From Tribonema minus (taxonomy: Eukaryota > Sar > Xanthophyceae > Tribonematales > Tribonemataceae): a DNA stretch of 64,000 nt. Positions 1 to 11,658 of the stretch are shown here, one piece after another. The stretch covers positions 558,001 through 622,000 of the forward strand of contig JAFCMP010000532.1 in NCBI GenBank assembly GCA_017506865.1. The letters are read 5' to 3'. How positions within the stretch are numbered: the stretch's first letter is position 1; the number at the start of each line of letters is the position of its first letter. The notes under the pieces are model-generated. The model searched no databases, was not told the DNA's origin, and was given only the letters and a program-made list of their open reading frames with translations. A program made the translations under genes and the position numbers.

Positions 1-182
1 ATGAGCATAACCTGCTGGGGTCGAATAGAAACTCATTCTGTGTTGCAAGTGTGCTCAAGAACGTGACAGCTGCAAGCTGCATGTTCCTGCAGCAGTAAAT
101 TAAGCAAGCTCACCCCTTGCACTCGCCTGCGCTTTTATGCCGGCATGTATGGATCACCATGACCTTTCTTTTGCTCGACCAG

Positions 183-3100
183 GCTGCATGCACCGGAGAT
201 CATGCCTCCGATCCGCTCCTGAATGACGAAGGCAGTCCACAAACAACACCACCGCAACGGCCTGATATGTGGACAATACTTGACATGGCCAATGGGTGAG
301 TGCTCAACATATCACTTCATAGCTTCCTGTTGTACTACTAGTAGTCGCGCACATCAAAGCCGCATGCGTCCATACCCTGTCTTCAGCAGTTGTCCGACTG
401 AGTGTTTCAATGCTTTCACAGGTGCTCAATGGGGTGAGTGTGCAATTCGCACCATTGCTAGATGTTAAAACAGGAATTGCAGTGTTGCTGGCTCCATGTA
501 GTGAGAACATTCACAGAACATCACCGGGGCTAGCCGGGAGCGGTCATTGAGCTAGATTTGTCAGTACAATTGACAAGTGCCTTGGAAGAGGGTGTAAAAT
601 AGATGGCGCTGATGCGCAGTCAGGGTTACAGTGCTAGCCGCGATTAGCACTTGACATGTAGTTGAAGCGCAGATTGTTCGCGAGCTGTTCCAGATCATAG
701 TTTGGGTGACTCAGCAATCCTGAGCTGGGATGCGCACATTTGCTGTGGATAGTCATATCACTCATCGCTTCCTTCATCTCCTTCCTTCCCGAGTACACCA
801 CGAAGTGTGTGTCTCCTTCCGGCTGCCTCCTTTGCCTCTGCGTTATGCATTGGTACGGAGTGATGTGCTTACATGTGCTCGTGATTCTGCAACACAGACC
901 AGTTGCTCATGTCAACTACACCTGCCAAAAGAGGTGTTCAGCCAATACATCATCAGACCATCAGGATGCGCTTTTGCAACATGTTGACGCTCGCCACCGC
1001 TGCACATGCAGGCCACCGTCAGCACCAGGATGGATGCGCATGGACGATGGAGTCATGGGTGGCGTCAGCAGCAGCACATTGGTGTATGATGACACGGAGA
1101 AGTGCATGACATTCACGGGACATGTCAGCTTGGAACGGAATGGCGGGTTCGCAAGGTGAGCCGGGCGCTTTGTCAAGCTGTCACTTCATGTGATGCAAGT
1201 CGCTGAATACACTTTGGGACTGCAGTCCTGAGTGCATCACGGACGTACGTGCATGCTTCAACTTTTCTTAGCAGTATGCTGCCGCCAGTGCCACGACTGA
1301 CGTTTGGGGCTGGAAGCGCTCCTGGCCTGGGCGCTGGCTGCAGTGGTTCTGATGGCTTCAATGCTGCTGGGAGCATCACCTGTGAGTCATCAACGTTTAC
1401 GACGTGCTGTCGCATTCATGCATCAACTCATGTGCGCCATTCAGTCATGGCATGACCAAGAGTGGAGTATCCTGTGGTGTTGCATACAATCACTGGTGCT
1501 CAGGCAACTTAAGTCCGTAGCTGACTCGACGATCGCATTGTTACAGTGTGGAGCCCTCCGCAACTTTGAAGCTGACGTGGCAGGTCATTTAGTTGTTGCT
1601 GACACTTTCAATTAAAAAAAACAGTACTGGCACTGTTACTTTTGATTGCTTGCTGCCTGGGTTTTTTGCATGCACTGCACGGTGTTTTGTTTGATTGTAG
1701 GCGAGGGACCCTTCAGGGCGCGAGCCTTCTTAAATCACGTAGCGCGCGCGGCTCTGCGCTAGGGTGCATCTGAGTTCGCAAAAATTAGCATGCTGATTTT
1801 TGCGACATGTTGCGCATGGCCTCCAATCAGCGCAGGCGCATTGTTCCTCACGCAGCTCGGCACGACCGTTTACCAATCAGCGTGCAGGGGTTTAGTTACC
1901 CATGTTTAGTGCCGGTTCCATCGGCAACACCAAGGAAGCTGCGAGCTGATTCTGGCGCTGGCACTTCAGCTCGCGACGAGTTGCTGCACAGGCGGCGCTG
2001 ACCGCATGCAGCGTTTTGGCGCTTGGCATGTATCGCATTGCAGTCACAAGCCTGCGGCCACGCTTCGCGGCCTGCAGAGCTCCTGAAGACGAGTCTTTTC
2101 GTTCGCTAGTCTACTTCAAAGCCGTTACGCGCAACTTCACTTCCTGAGGCGCTAACCCTAACGGGCTATGACTACTTCTAAAGGGTTAGGGCAGAAACCC
2201 TGATCACGTGGTGGTGTTCATGCGCTAAGCGTGGCAGGACGGCTCAATGGCAATGCAGATGTAATCCCGCAGCATGGGCATAACATGATCTCAATGCAAC
2301 AGGAAACATGAGGTGATGCGCATGTTTCAGATTTAAGCAAATGTTGAGGTGATGGTCTCTGTGACTTGCTTTAAGCGCAACTTACAGAAGCTGTCTGTTT
2401 CCGGGTCGCTCGCCCCCCATTCCTACAGGAGGGGGGTGCTTTCTTGTAGGCGAGGGACCCTTCAGGGCGCGAGCCTTCTTAAGTCAAGGCGCGCGCAAGC
2501 CTCCACTACCGATGCATCTGGGCTTGCTAATTTTTACGGTGTGGGTATGCGTACGTGCGTATCGCTACAACCGTTCACCAATCAGCGCGCTGGGGTATAG
2601 TTGCCGCTCCCAGCGGCAACGCCCAGGAAGCTGCGAGCTTATTCTGGGCGCTGGCTCTCCAGCTCGCGAGGTGTTGCTGCACAGGCGGCGCTGACTGCAT
2701 GCAGCGGTGCAGCGCTTGGCACGTATCGTACTGCAGTCTGAAGCCTGCGGCCACGCTTCGCGGCCTGCAGAGCTCTCGAGGGCTCACGGTCTCTACTTTT
2801 CAGTTCGCAGCGTCTACTTCAAGCCGTTACGCGCAACTTCACTTTTGGCCTAACCCACTGAGGGTTAGGGCTACATATGGTTTGGCAGAAACCCTTTTTG
2901 GCGCTGATCGCGAGAGCGTGATGGTGTTGATGTGCTAAGCGTTGCAGGACGGCTTACTGGGCAATGCAGATGTAATTCCGCAGCATGCGCATAACATGAT
3001 CTCAATGCAGCAGAAAACATGAGGTGATGCATATGTTTCAGATTCAATCAATGCTGAGGTGATGGTCTCTGACCTGCTTTAAGCGCAACTTACACAAGAG

Positions 3101-4964
3101 GCTGTCTGTTCCCGGGTCGCTCGCCCCCCATTCCTTTAGGAGGGGGGTGCTTGTACGCCAATGCTGACCGCGGGTTGTTGTCATGACGGTGTTTGTTGCC
3201 TCAGCACACGATCACAGAGCTGGCAGGGATGGGACTTTGCTGAGGCCAAGGGCATTGGGTTACTGGCTAAAGGCGATGGCAGACTGTACAAGGTGATCAT
3301 TGGTTGACACTGTACTACTTGCGATATGGAAGAGCAAATTGACAGATGGCCGACGTAGCTGTGCTGTGCACTCAAAACATCCTGCCACACAGAAACTATA
3401 ACTCACCGCCAAGTATCACTTCTGCACAAGGTGCCACAGTAGGTGTGAGGATGCTTCAAGTATGTGCTGGCTTAGGTTGTGTCATGGCCCCACACATAAA
3501 TAAGGTGTGTGGATGGTGGCCGCTCGCACATCTATCTTGTCGTTAGCATGCGCCATGTACATTCAAGTATAGATTTGCGTGCTAAAGGCTAGGGCAGCTG
3601 CGGTGCAGTGTAGTATGCTGTGCTGTGCTCCACACATGCATTGTCTACCTCATCTCTGTAGGCACTGCATCTCCTACTGCCTTGACGTCCCTGGACTTTT
3701 ATACATATACTTCGAAGTAGGCTACTTCAATGTAGGAGTCGCAGTGTTTCAGCATTAAAGTGGCATGTCGGTGCTAATGAAATGGTTTGACCATGCAATA
3801 TCCGGCGGTGTTGCACATTGATAGAAGCAAAGAAGTGGTGCTCTTGCTGGGTCAGTGCCAGAACTCACCTGCATCAATGAGAACCCTAGCCGTACACACA
3901 TGCGCTTGCCATGCTGTTTTTTATGAATGCCCCAGCATCTGCTTGCTACGTTTGGCACAGGGCACCACAGTTTGATGTCCGAGTGGAATCACACTGACAG
4001 TACTGTACCACCATTAAACTCCAGGCGTACGACATTGTTCTGAAAAGAGCAGCCATATGTGTTCTGCAAACAGTGGTCGGCAGAGCAGGCGTGTTGTAGG
4101 TGTCTGTTTGTAAAGGTTGTTTTTCAAGCATCCAAAGGGCGAGATCTTGGTCTCCATCGATTCCTTCGCGCGCTCACAATTGCCTGCTTTCTGTCCCTTT
4201 GATTGGCAGTTGAGCATCAAGACGGACGATGCGATGAGCGCAGTCGTCTACGAGCATGACTTCAGGCCGTCTGTTGGCCAATACCAGGAGTGCAGGCTCA
4301 ACTTCAAAGACTTCAAGCCCACATTCAGGTATGTTGGTGGCACACCTTAAATGTATGGCTGAAGCGTGGGGACAACGAGCAAGGATTGGCTGTCCTGATT
4401 GTCGGATGTCACTTCACGCAGCAATGCATGCAATGCATCCCAGCATGCGCATGGCTCACTCATTGCATCGACTTTTTGCTTCTTGATTGTAATCAGGGGG
4501 CGTCTGGTCCCAGGTTCTTCTTCGCTGGATGGATCCAGGTACGGGTCTTCGTAGGGTCAGCAACTCGATTTGTATCCACTATTCTTGTCTGTGACAGTAT
4601 TCAAATTCAACAATGTTTTGATCCATTACCTCGATGAATGCATGGCAGATGTTCAGGATGATATTCTTGAATAAAATGTCATGCCAGCATGATGCACGTG
4701 ATCGCGGCCAACCAGGCCAAACGGGCGAAAGTCTGTGAGCATTTGCATCTCTGTTCACATGATGTCATGCGTGCCACACCTGCCATTCGCAATAAATGCT
4801 CTACCCTTATAATTGCTGGTGGTTTTGCTGGTTTTTGTCGCTGGCACAGGGTTCGACAGGTTGGATTTATGTGCAGCAAGTTGACGGATAGCGGAGCTGC
4901 AGTGCACGGTTTTGAGCCTGGCCACTTCAAGCTGGACATCAGGAAACTCAGCGCTTATAAATGA
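183..4964 (+). CDS. CIA30-domain protein (NDUFAF1-like family), 5' end uncertain
   Basis: Proposed exons 183-295, 1012-1155, 3205-3292, 4210-4328, 4497-4538, 4850-4964; every junction keeps codon phase (2,2,0,2,2) and the product is about 206 residues. Visible CIA30 hallmarks in order: DDGVMGGVSSS, NGGFASTRS (made by joining exons 2 and 3), KGDGRLYKLSI (exons 3/4), FRGRLVPGSSSLD (exons 4/5), VRQVGFM and the terminal GHFKLDIRKLSAY. The family includes complex I assembly factor NDUFAF1/CIA30 in mitochondria and plastid or cytosolic relatives in algae, so the precise role is inferred. The first exon is preceded by a pyrimidine-rich acceptor ending at 182, so further 5' exons may lie outside the window; an alternative start is the ATG at 159. 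The 2.0-kb second intron is filled by a tandem repeat dimer. Domain call is secure, N terminus is not. Confidence 0.88.
1696..2444 (+). repeat. 0.7-kb dispersed repeat, unit A of a tandem dimer
   Basis: Starts with TGTAGGCGAGGGACCCTTCA and ends just after a G-rich block (AGGAGGGGGGTGCTT). The next unit begins immediately after it with the same 5' sequence. Contains two TTAGGG-type patches in opposite orientation (about 2152-2162 and 2182-2191). No coding capacity recognised. Lies in intron 2 of the CIA30 gene. Confidence 0.85.
2445..3152 (+). repeat. 0.7-kb dispersed repeat, unit B of a tandem dimer
   Basis: Second head-to-tail copy of the same family, similar along its whole length to unit A with scattered changes and small indels. 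It holds a perfect hairpin at 2849-2869 whose 8-bp arms are CCTAACCC and GGGTTAGG, i.e. telomere-like motif in both orientations. Ends near AGGAGGGGGGTGCTT, 50 bases before the next CIA30 exon. Confidence 0.85.
3708..3719. repeat. 12-bp palindrome TACTTCGAAGTA, copy 1
   Basis: Perfect palindrome in CIA30 intron 3, preceded by ATACATA and followed by GCTACTTCAATGTAG. The same 12-mer recurs at 11236, 34584 and 34809. Confidence 0.7.
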
Positions 4965-5634
4965 CATTTCTTATTTCTTTAAACCCACTGGATTTGTTTT
5001 ACTGTTGATCGGGCTTGGGACACGTTAATGCTGCATGCAAAAACTTGATGAGATCAAGGTGGTGCAGTAGCTGCCGCCTTCGTGCTTGAGCACCTGCGTT
5101 TGCCTGATCAAACATGTACTTCGTCTACTTCCGCTTGATGGGGCGGAAACATGTACACGTCCTGTTCTACGACGTCCAGAGACTGGCATCAGCCGTCTAG
5201 TGCATCAACGCGCCGCTGTGTTGAGACAGGGACAAGAAGATGCTTTGTGGAAGAGCCGGAAAGTTGTGCACGCAAGCCGTGCACGTGCACGCTCGCGCTC
5301 CGCCCGCTGCACATGGGATTCCTCGTTCTCGTTGTTGTTCCCTCTCTCGTCATCTCATCTCATCTCATCCTCATCCTACTCCAATCCATTCTTCTGGCGT
5401 CTGTGTCGGTTTCACGGAAAGTAACGGCAGGTGCAAGTAGTAGGGCAACGTGGCGCACATTTGAAAATGTGACTCAGGCGCTGGCTCTTTGTATTATTTG
5501 TGTGTGCGTGGCGACGCCGACCGTCCTGGAAATCCAGGCTCTATTTCAACAAGCCGTGGGCATACGGAGGCACTTTGCACACCGCGTTCAAAGCCTCAGT
5601 TGACCGCGACCGCGCTCGCAAATTCACCGTCAGC
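4965..5634. other. Intergenic region upstream of the ankyrin-repeat gene
   Basis: Holds the 3' flank of the CIA30 gene and the 5' leader of the ankyrin gene. A pyrimidine-rich tract with CTCAT repeats lies at about 5336-5395. The frame of the downstream gene is open for some distance upstream of its ATG (from about 5500) but offers no earlier ATG. No other gene seen. Confidence 0.6.
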
Positions 5635-7731
5635 ATGGCGGCTGCAGGGGTGGGGAGCAGAGGCCTGCATCATGCGCTTTTTGGTGGCGCCAACATCAAG
5701 ACGAGTTCTCCTCCAGGGTCATCTCGAGGCAACAGCAGTAGTCCTCGTGTCGATCCCAGCGACAGGCGGCCCAAGCTTCAACAGTTGAACGAGACGACGA
5801 CGACCTTCGAGGAAATAGCTGCGCAGGCTACGGCAACGGGATTGCATCACTCACGCAGCGTGCTGTCCTGCACCGAGCTCGGAGAACCCGACGAGCAGGA
5901 CTTCGAGCGTAGCAGCAGACAGAAGTCGAAATCTTCAGATGACCTCGTTTCGCTGGCCAAGCAGCAGCAGCAACAGTTGTCGCCGAGTAGGCTGGTGCAG
6001 GGCGTTGTTGTGCACGGAGGCAAAAAGGGTGCACCCAAGAAGAAGTCGCCCACGTCGGTCCTCCGCAAGGGTCCCTGGGCTCTATTTTCCAAGGAGAAGA
6101 CGACCTCAGGCATGGGAAATCCTTACGAGTACCTCGTCTCTCTGTTGGAGGAGCGAGGGTACCCCACAGAAACCGTGGTCGCGCTCGACAGCCACTATGC
6201 TGTGGAGCCCACGTCGCAGCAGATGCACGACTACACGATGGCCACCATCAACGCTGTGCGCCAGGCAGACCTTGACGCGCTGCGGATGCTCCACGCCGAG
6301 GGCCACGGCATGAACGCGTGCAACAAGTTCGCAGAATCTTTGGTGAGTGCAAGCGTACCCAATAGCTTGCTTGCTTGCTTGTGAGCTCGTACCCTCTCGG
6401 CTTCGGTGGCTCGTCCACTGAGTCGATTGCAGCAATTCTGGATATCTGATGCTCATGCACTGCTCTTCTGCGTGCAGGTGCACATGGCGGGCAGGTCTGG
6501 CAATTGCGCTGTGATGGAATTCTTGATCGACTGCACAGGACCGGAGGGGCTGACAATATGTGACGATTATGGCAGGTAAGCTATTCACCTGATCTCGCCC
6601 GTGCCTCAGGCAATGTGTAGTAGTCCCGCAATTTATTTTAACCTGTTGCTGATTATTCCTGCACGCGAACAGCAAGCAGCGCAGTTCATGCCAGGGACAT
6701 CACGTCATGTCTTGCCCAGCGTACACGGGACTGCTGCGGTAGATGCATCCATGTGTTGCCCGCGCAACATGACAGAAGTTGAACAACATTGGACTAGTGT
6801 ACCCCTGACAGGATTGGCGTCTCTCAACAACGGAGGCATGGGCAGTTCTGCACATGACATGTACACAGCAGCTACCAGCAAAATGAAGAATGTATTGACA
6901 TCAAGTGCGAGTTCATACAGCACGCATAGTCTTGATGGTGCAGTCAGCGCTTGTGTGACATTGCTTGACGGTAACGTCAGCTGCGTCGCAATTTTGTCTC
7001 CGCTGCAAACAATGGGGTTTGGCTACAAACCGGTGTCACAGACAAAACGCGCCATGACAAGTTATCTCACAAAATGTATTGCCCGACGTAGTTTGCGTCT
7101 GCTCGATGTGCACTACTTGATAGTCAAGCAATTTTGGCGTCTTTTGAACTGTGGCAGTGGTTCATATTCACAAGCCAAGGTGCTAGGCATAATATGCCAA
7201 TTTCCATGCCCTACAAAGACTGTTGCAGTCCGCATCATGTCCATACTTCTCTCCGAATTGCTGGAGATGTGTGGATCTACACACTTGAAAACTTTATTTA
7301 TAAATGAAGACCATCATAAAGACCAAAACCCACATGTCATGCACTCATTACCAAGTGGAGTAACCTCTCTTGGGAACGTGACATGACATCACAATCAACG
7401 AGCCTGGCTTGTGGCATCACGGCTGCCTGCGTTTCAGTTTCCACAACCTCTCTGCACACCTGTATGCAGCACGTTCACACCACCGCGCTAACATCGCAAC
7501 ATGATGCTGCACTTTTCTGTGAGCAGGACCCCTCTGCACGACGCGTGCTGGGCGACGGAGCCCTGCTTTGACCTGGTGTCGTTCATACTGGACCACGACA
7601 GCTCGATGCTGATGGTGGTAGACCGCCGCGGCTACACGCCTCTCTCATACGTCAAGCGCGACCAGTGGGGAGCGTGGCACGCCTTCATAGATGCCGTCAA
7701 GGACAAGTACTGGCCAACGCTGCAGGGCTAG
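5635..7731 (+). CDS. Ankyrin-repeat protein with disordered N terminus
   Basis: Exons 5635-6342, 6478-6575 and 7527-7731 (phases 0 and 2) give 336 residues. Residues 1 to about 155 are Ser/Gln/basic low complexity (including a Gln run), then about 170 residues carry three ankyrin repeats: INAVRQADLDALRMLHAEG with NACNKFAESLVHMAG, then CDDYGRTPLHDACW, then VDRRGYTPLSYVKRDQWGAW. The motif order resembles short ankyrin proteins common in diatoms and other algae, from family knowledge only. Ankyrin repeats bind other proteins; no catalytic domain is visible, so the role is unknown. ATG at 5635 is the first in frame. Intron 2 is 951 bases and contains an unusually long open frame. Converges with NTAN1, whose stop lies 1.2 kb downstream. 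Confidence 0.85.
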
Positions 7732-8932
7732 CCGCAGCCGCAAGCCATCGCTGGCCTTGTTTGAGAGCATGGATGTCTGTGCTGGCCACGGGCGGCGTCC
7801 CGTTGGTGCAGCACCACTGTGCCTTCATTTCTTCCCTAGACGGCAGAGCCCCAGCCGTTGGTGGTCCAGCACGTGTCGGGGGAGGCAGGATCCGCGGAGA
7901 GGGGCAATGCAAGCCGCTTGAGTTCGGCAGAACTCAGGTTGTGGAGCAGCAGCAGGACCAATGCAGAGCTGGAGGAGGACGCAGGTTTAGCTTTGTCCGC
8001 CGATAGACTCTGTTGTACATGCGTCACACCTTGTTGTCGTGACGCTCTCGTTTTGTGGCGTACGCAACAGCAGCTTTGCGCGTACGGCTGCGTACCATCT
8101 GAGCAGCTGTGCGCTGCTGTTGCTGCCGCCTTCTTTTCATGTGTATACCATCTTCAAGCTTGTTTCTCACCCGGTTAACACACATTTGATCGCTCTCTCG
8201 CTGAAGGATACATTCGTTTGAGGTCCGTCTGTGCTCCTCTCGCCACATCATTTTACTGTAAGGCTCCCCCGGGTGCATGTGCCCTGGCCTCCATAAATAT
8301 TATGCGTCTGAAGGGTGCCACTTTTTTACATATGTTTCGTCTCTTGTGTTTTGGTTCGTCACATGAATTGAAGGTTTACATGTGCTGCATGATGTTTCCG
8401 GCTCGAAGAGCATACACCTGCACGCAGTCCATGTTTTCTATGTGGCATTGGCATTTTGGTGTAAGTGATTAAATGAACTTCAAGTGCTGCTTGAGGTGAT
8501 GAGACAAGTACCAACTGTTTTTGTTGGGTGCAGTGAATGTTGACGACGCTACATGCAGCATTTAAAACACACTCCATTTGCATGTTTTACACAGCAGTGC
8601 ACTGCCAACCTGATGCTGAATTGTGGTCCGCGAGAATAAGGCAGCATTCAACATGTTGCATTGAGTGCATGCAGATCTTCCTGTGTCAGAGACACAAGGC
8701 CAAGCATTTCATCCTTGCTCGCATATGCCGTGATGTGTACGTGTGCACAAGCGATGCTACCCCCAGTGTAGCTGACTGACATTGCAACATTCATACCACA
8801 GCAGCAGCAGACACACAAGGAGTGCAACAAGCCTGAGCGTACGCGGCAATCCGTGTTGCTACATGAGTATACACAGCAGCAACAGTAACAACTTAACTAT
8901 GGATCGGCCCACACTCAGTAACTCTGCTGTGC
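7732..8932. other. Intergenic region between convergent genes
   Basis: Separates the 3' ends of the ankyrin gene (+) and NTAN1 (-). Only short open frames without recognisable domains on either strand. No repeat family member or RNA gene recognised. Confidence 0.6.
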
Positions 8933-10114
8933 CTACATTGCCTTGTCCTCGCTGTCGCCTTCGCGTTCGGAGCCGCAAGCTGGGACCACAATAGGCTGGC
9001 CTTGCGGGAAGACTCTCTCCTCCCATGCGCTGCCCCACTTCACAACGGCCTGCAGTGCCTCCCTCATGTCCGGCACAAACCGATCATCCTCTGCAGCCGG
9101 CGAAGTGGACATGACCTGCAGGAGTCTCGCACTGCCCAAGGCCAGCAGGCACCGCGCATCGCGCACGCGCATCGGCAACGGAAAGGGCGCCACTCGCACC
9201 GCCGCTATCCGCGCATCATATAGTTCCGCCAGTGCCGTTGCACTGCTTAGCACACGGGCGCTGCGTATGACAAAAGCGGGGCCTCGTGCACTGCGGTCAA
9301 AGCGGACCGGCTGCGCATGCCCTGTGCTGGCGTTAACGCTCAGGCCACACTTGACAGGCAACGGCGGCACTGAATGCAGCAGCTTTTTTGGTCGCAGTGA
9401 GGGCAGCTGCAGGTACCAGTGCTGCTGCGGTGCTGAAGTGGCATTGGGCAGTGAAGCACCTATTTGTGCGGGTATAACTGTGTGTCTGCCATCTGGAGCT
9501 GACGGTGTTGGTGCAGCTCCTGGTTCTGCCGCTGCCACCCCGGGCCAACAGGTGTTCAGCGCGCCAATGCATGCCAGTACCAGCCGCATTTGGACGGGAT
9601 GAGCATGCAGAGACCGCAGCAGAGCCTGTGTGGCTGCAGCTCCTTGGCCATCTCCAGTTCGCAAACCTCCGACGATGTAGACATCGACACTTGGGGATGA
9701 GCTTGGCAAGGCTTGGAGCATCTGGTCGACATGTAGTTGTGAACGCTCGGCGCTATCCAGGTGGCCCAAAACGGTGGTGCCCGAGGAGCTGTGTCTTAAC
9801 GCCACGATGTGGCACGTCGTCGCGGCGTCTGAGCCGACGCTATGTGGCACACCTGGAGTAGCATCACCACTAGCTGAGTGGATCACAGCAAATTCACGCT
9901 GAATGACGTGCAAGGTCGACCGACCCTCTGCGCCTTGCAAAACAACGTCAGGGCTGTCACTAAATGCTATGGACTTGTTGCGGAGCACCTGGCACGCTTC
10001 CACCTCGGGCAGGCAGTCCTCAGCAGCAGCCATGGGCATCCAGACCAAGTCTGACAGGGCTGCTGAAGCATAATCCCTGTCGCGCTCCGCGATATAGGGC
10101 AGCAGCAGCACCAT
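8933..10114 (-). CDS. NTAN1: Protein N-terminal asparagine amidohydrolase
   Basis: Single exon, 393 codons. The enzyme converts N-terminal Asn of proteins to Asp, creating a secondary destabilising residue for the Arg/N-degron pathway; it acts in cytosol or nucleus. Diagnostic blocks: QREFAVIHS, the active-site region GSDAATTCHIVALRH with the conserved Cys, VDVYIVGGLRTGDGQ, and near the C terminus LQVMSTSPAAEDDRFV matching the family's TSPLAEPPHFV-type segment. The middle (about residues 190-260) is an Ala/Pro-rich insertion not seen in the roughly 310-residue animal enzyme. Start chosen at the ATG at 10114: the frame is open to 10171 but has no earlier ATG. Intronless, in contrast to all neighbours, which suggests either a retrocopy origin or simple intron loss. 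Two 26-bp repeats lie just upstream. Confidence 0.92.
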   Translation of the reverse strand: MVLLLPYIAERDRDYASAALSDLVWMPMAAAEDCLPEVEACQVLRNKSIAFSDSPDVVLQGAEGRSTLHVIQREFAVIHSASGDATPGVPHSVGSDAATTCHIVALRHSSSGTTVLGHLDSAERSQLHVDQMLQALPSSSPSVDVYIVGGLRTGDGQGAAATQALLRSLHAHPVQMRLVLACIGALNTCWPGVAAAEPGAAPTPSAPDGRHTVIPAQIGASLPNATSAPQQHWYLQLPSLRPKKLLHSVPPLPVKCGLSVNASTGHAQPVRFDRSARGPAFVIRSARVLSSATALAELYDARIAAVRVAPFPLPMRVRDARCLLALGSARLLQVMSTSPAAEDDRFVPDMREALQAVVKWGSAWEERVFPQGQPIVVPACGSEREGDSEDKAM

Positions 10115-10178
10115 GACGTCGATGAGCGGCACACGATGGCAAGATGCGAACTTCAAACTTCCAAACTTCAAAGTTTTG

Positions 10179-10242
10179 TTAAGGCCTTTGTAGAAGGGAC
10201 AAGGAGGCTTTGGTTATTAAGGCCTTTATAGAAGGGACAAGG
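10179..10242 (-). promoter_or_regulatory. Paired 26-bp repeat upstream of NTAN1
   Basis: Two near-identical 26-mers, TTAAGGCCTTTRTAGAAGGG plus ACAAGG, at 10179-10204 and 10217-10242 (38-bp period), differing at one base. They sit 65-128 bases upstream of the NTAN1 start codon, in the place of a promoter. TTAAGGCCTT is itself palindromic. A regulatory role is inference. Confidence 0.45.
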
Positions 10243-10249
10243 GGGGGCT

Positions 10250-11650
10250 TCAGGCCATCTTCTGACGCACTGACTTGCCAAATCTGTGCCGTGAACTCAT
10301 GGTAATGTCTTCAACGGCACCAAACTTAACTTGGCTTGCATGTCCCTTGCAGCTCAAGAGCCGATGTTTCACAGCACCGCATACTTCTATCATGACCTGT
10401 AGATGGCAACCAAGACAGGACGAGATGCGTTGCATCAACAACAGAAGTTTAGCATCCTCTTGTGAGATGAGGCGATGCTGTCCACCTGCTGGTCCAGTCA
10501 ATTTGTCAGGTCAACATCCTCACACAAATCTCGCAGGCATGTTGTCGCACATTGTACTTTGAAGTCAACCATGCACTCGCAGTCGAAAGTCGGTGACGAG
10601 TGCCCGTCACCACAAAGGCATTGTGCTGGCCGCCTCAGTCTGTGCGCCCACTGCCAAACATCACATGGCTTCGGGATAATGGCGAACGTTCCGAGGGTTA
10701 TCTACCTCCCTTCTCATGATGCACTGGATGTTTTTTGTGCCCATTAGTTCAGTAGTTACTTGCAGAACAGGGGCATGAGCATTATTGTGTCCAATGGTAT
10801 ACTGGTCACTTCCGCAACAGAAGAATGTGACGCACAGGTGCTTCACCGTGCTCCAGGCTGGCATTTTGTGATGCCAGGTGGCAGTCTGCTCGAATTGGTC
10901 GCTCACACGCATGCAAAGTGTGTCCTTGTACACCTGAGACGTTTGGTGGTTATAGTTGAGACTGTGCTTACTTGGGGGAGCCATTTGGTCTGTTGGGCTT
11001 GTATCAGGGCCAGCTTCCGTGCTTGTCTCTCAGTCTCCAAGGCTCCCAGTACTGCTGTGATCAGAACAACTGAAACTTCCCAGGTCACAAGTTCAAACAC
11101 TAGCAGTGGGTCTTGAACTTGTTCCCTTGGGAACCTTAAGTCATTTCTAACTGCTGCATTCTGAACTCTTGAGTATGACCGGATACCAGAAACTGCTCAT
11201 CATATCAGCGGAGTGATTCGTTTGTGCATGATACATACTTCGAAGTATATCAAACCGTGTCACACGAGTGCACCTACAGCAGCAATGGCAGGAGGCCCGC
11301 TGGCATCTTCTCTCTACTTTGCCATCTTTATGAACGCCATTTTGCTGGTTCTTTTTACTTGCTGGTGCGTTTACTGATGGGGCCTTGGGCCTTAGGACTT
11401 GACTAATACTGTGCTTACGACATGCTGCATGGCCTATCAACCTTGACAAGCACACTTGGCAACGCACATGCTATCATGTACTTTTTATTAATTCTCGCTC
11501 AGGGCGCGAAAAAGCCCAGATGATTGGCATCTAGCTGTAAGGAATCTACATGTCGTATGACAGTCTAAAAGTGTCGCAACGACAACCACTCAAACGCCGC
11601 CGCCGCCAAATGGCATCTCGGGGTCCTCCCCTACGTCCTCCTCCATGTGC
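10250..11650. other. Unassigned region upstream of NTAN1
   Basis: Several 65-107-codon open frames on the minus strand (10250-10501, 10661-10984, 10903-11100, 11147-11467) are not linked by convincing splice sites and show no domain I know. It may be a decayed repeat or unrecognised exons. Contains palindrome copy 2 at 11236-11247. Confidence 0.4.
11236..11247. repeat. 12-bp palindrome TACTTCGAAGTA, copy 2
   Basis: Same perfect palindrome, here extended to 14 bp (ATACTTCGAAGTAT) and preceded by ATAC as at copy 1. Intergenic. Confidence 0.7.
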
Positions 11651-11658
11651 CCCCCCCC

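Noticed and set aside
421-432. 12-base micro-exon in CIA30 (between CACAG and GTGAGTG)
   Set aside because: Joining 295 directly to 1012 already keeps phase; nothing supports an extra exon here.
10115-10171. Longer NTAN1 start upstream of 10114
   Set aside because: The frame is open but begins with no ATG, and family similarity starts after the ATG at 10114.
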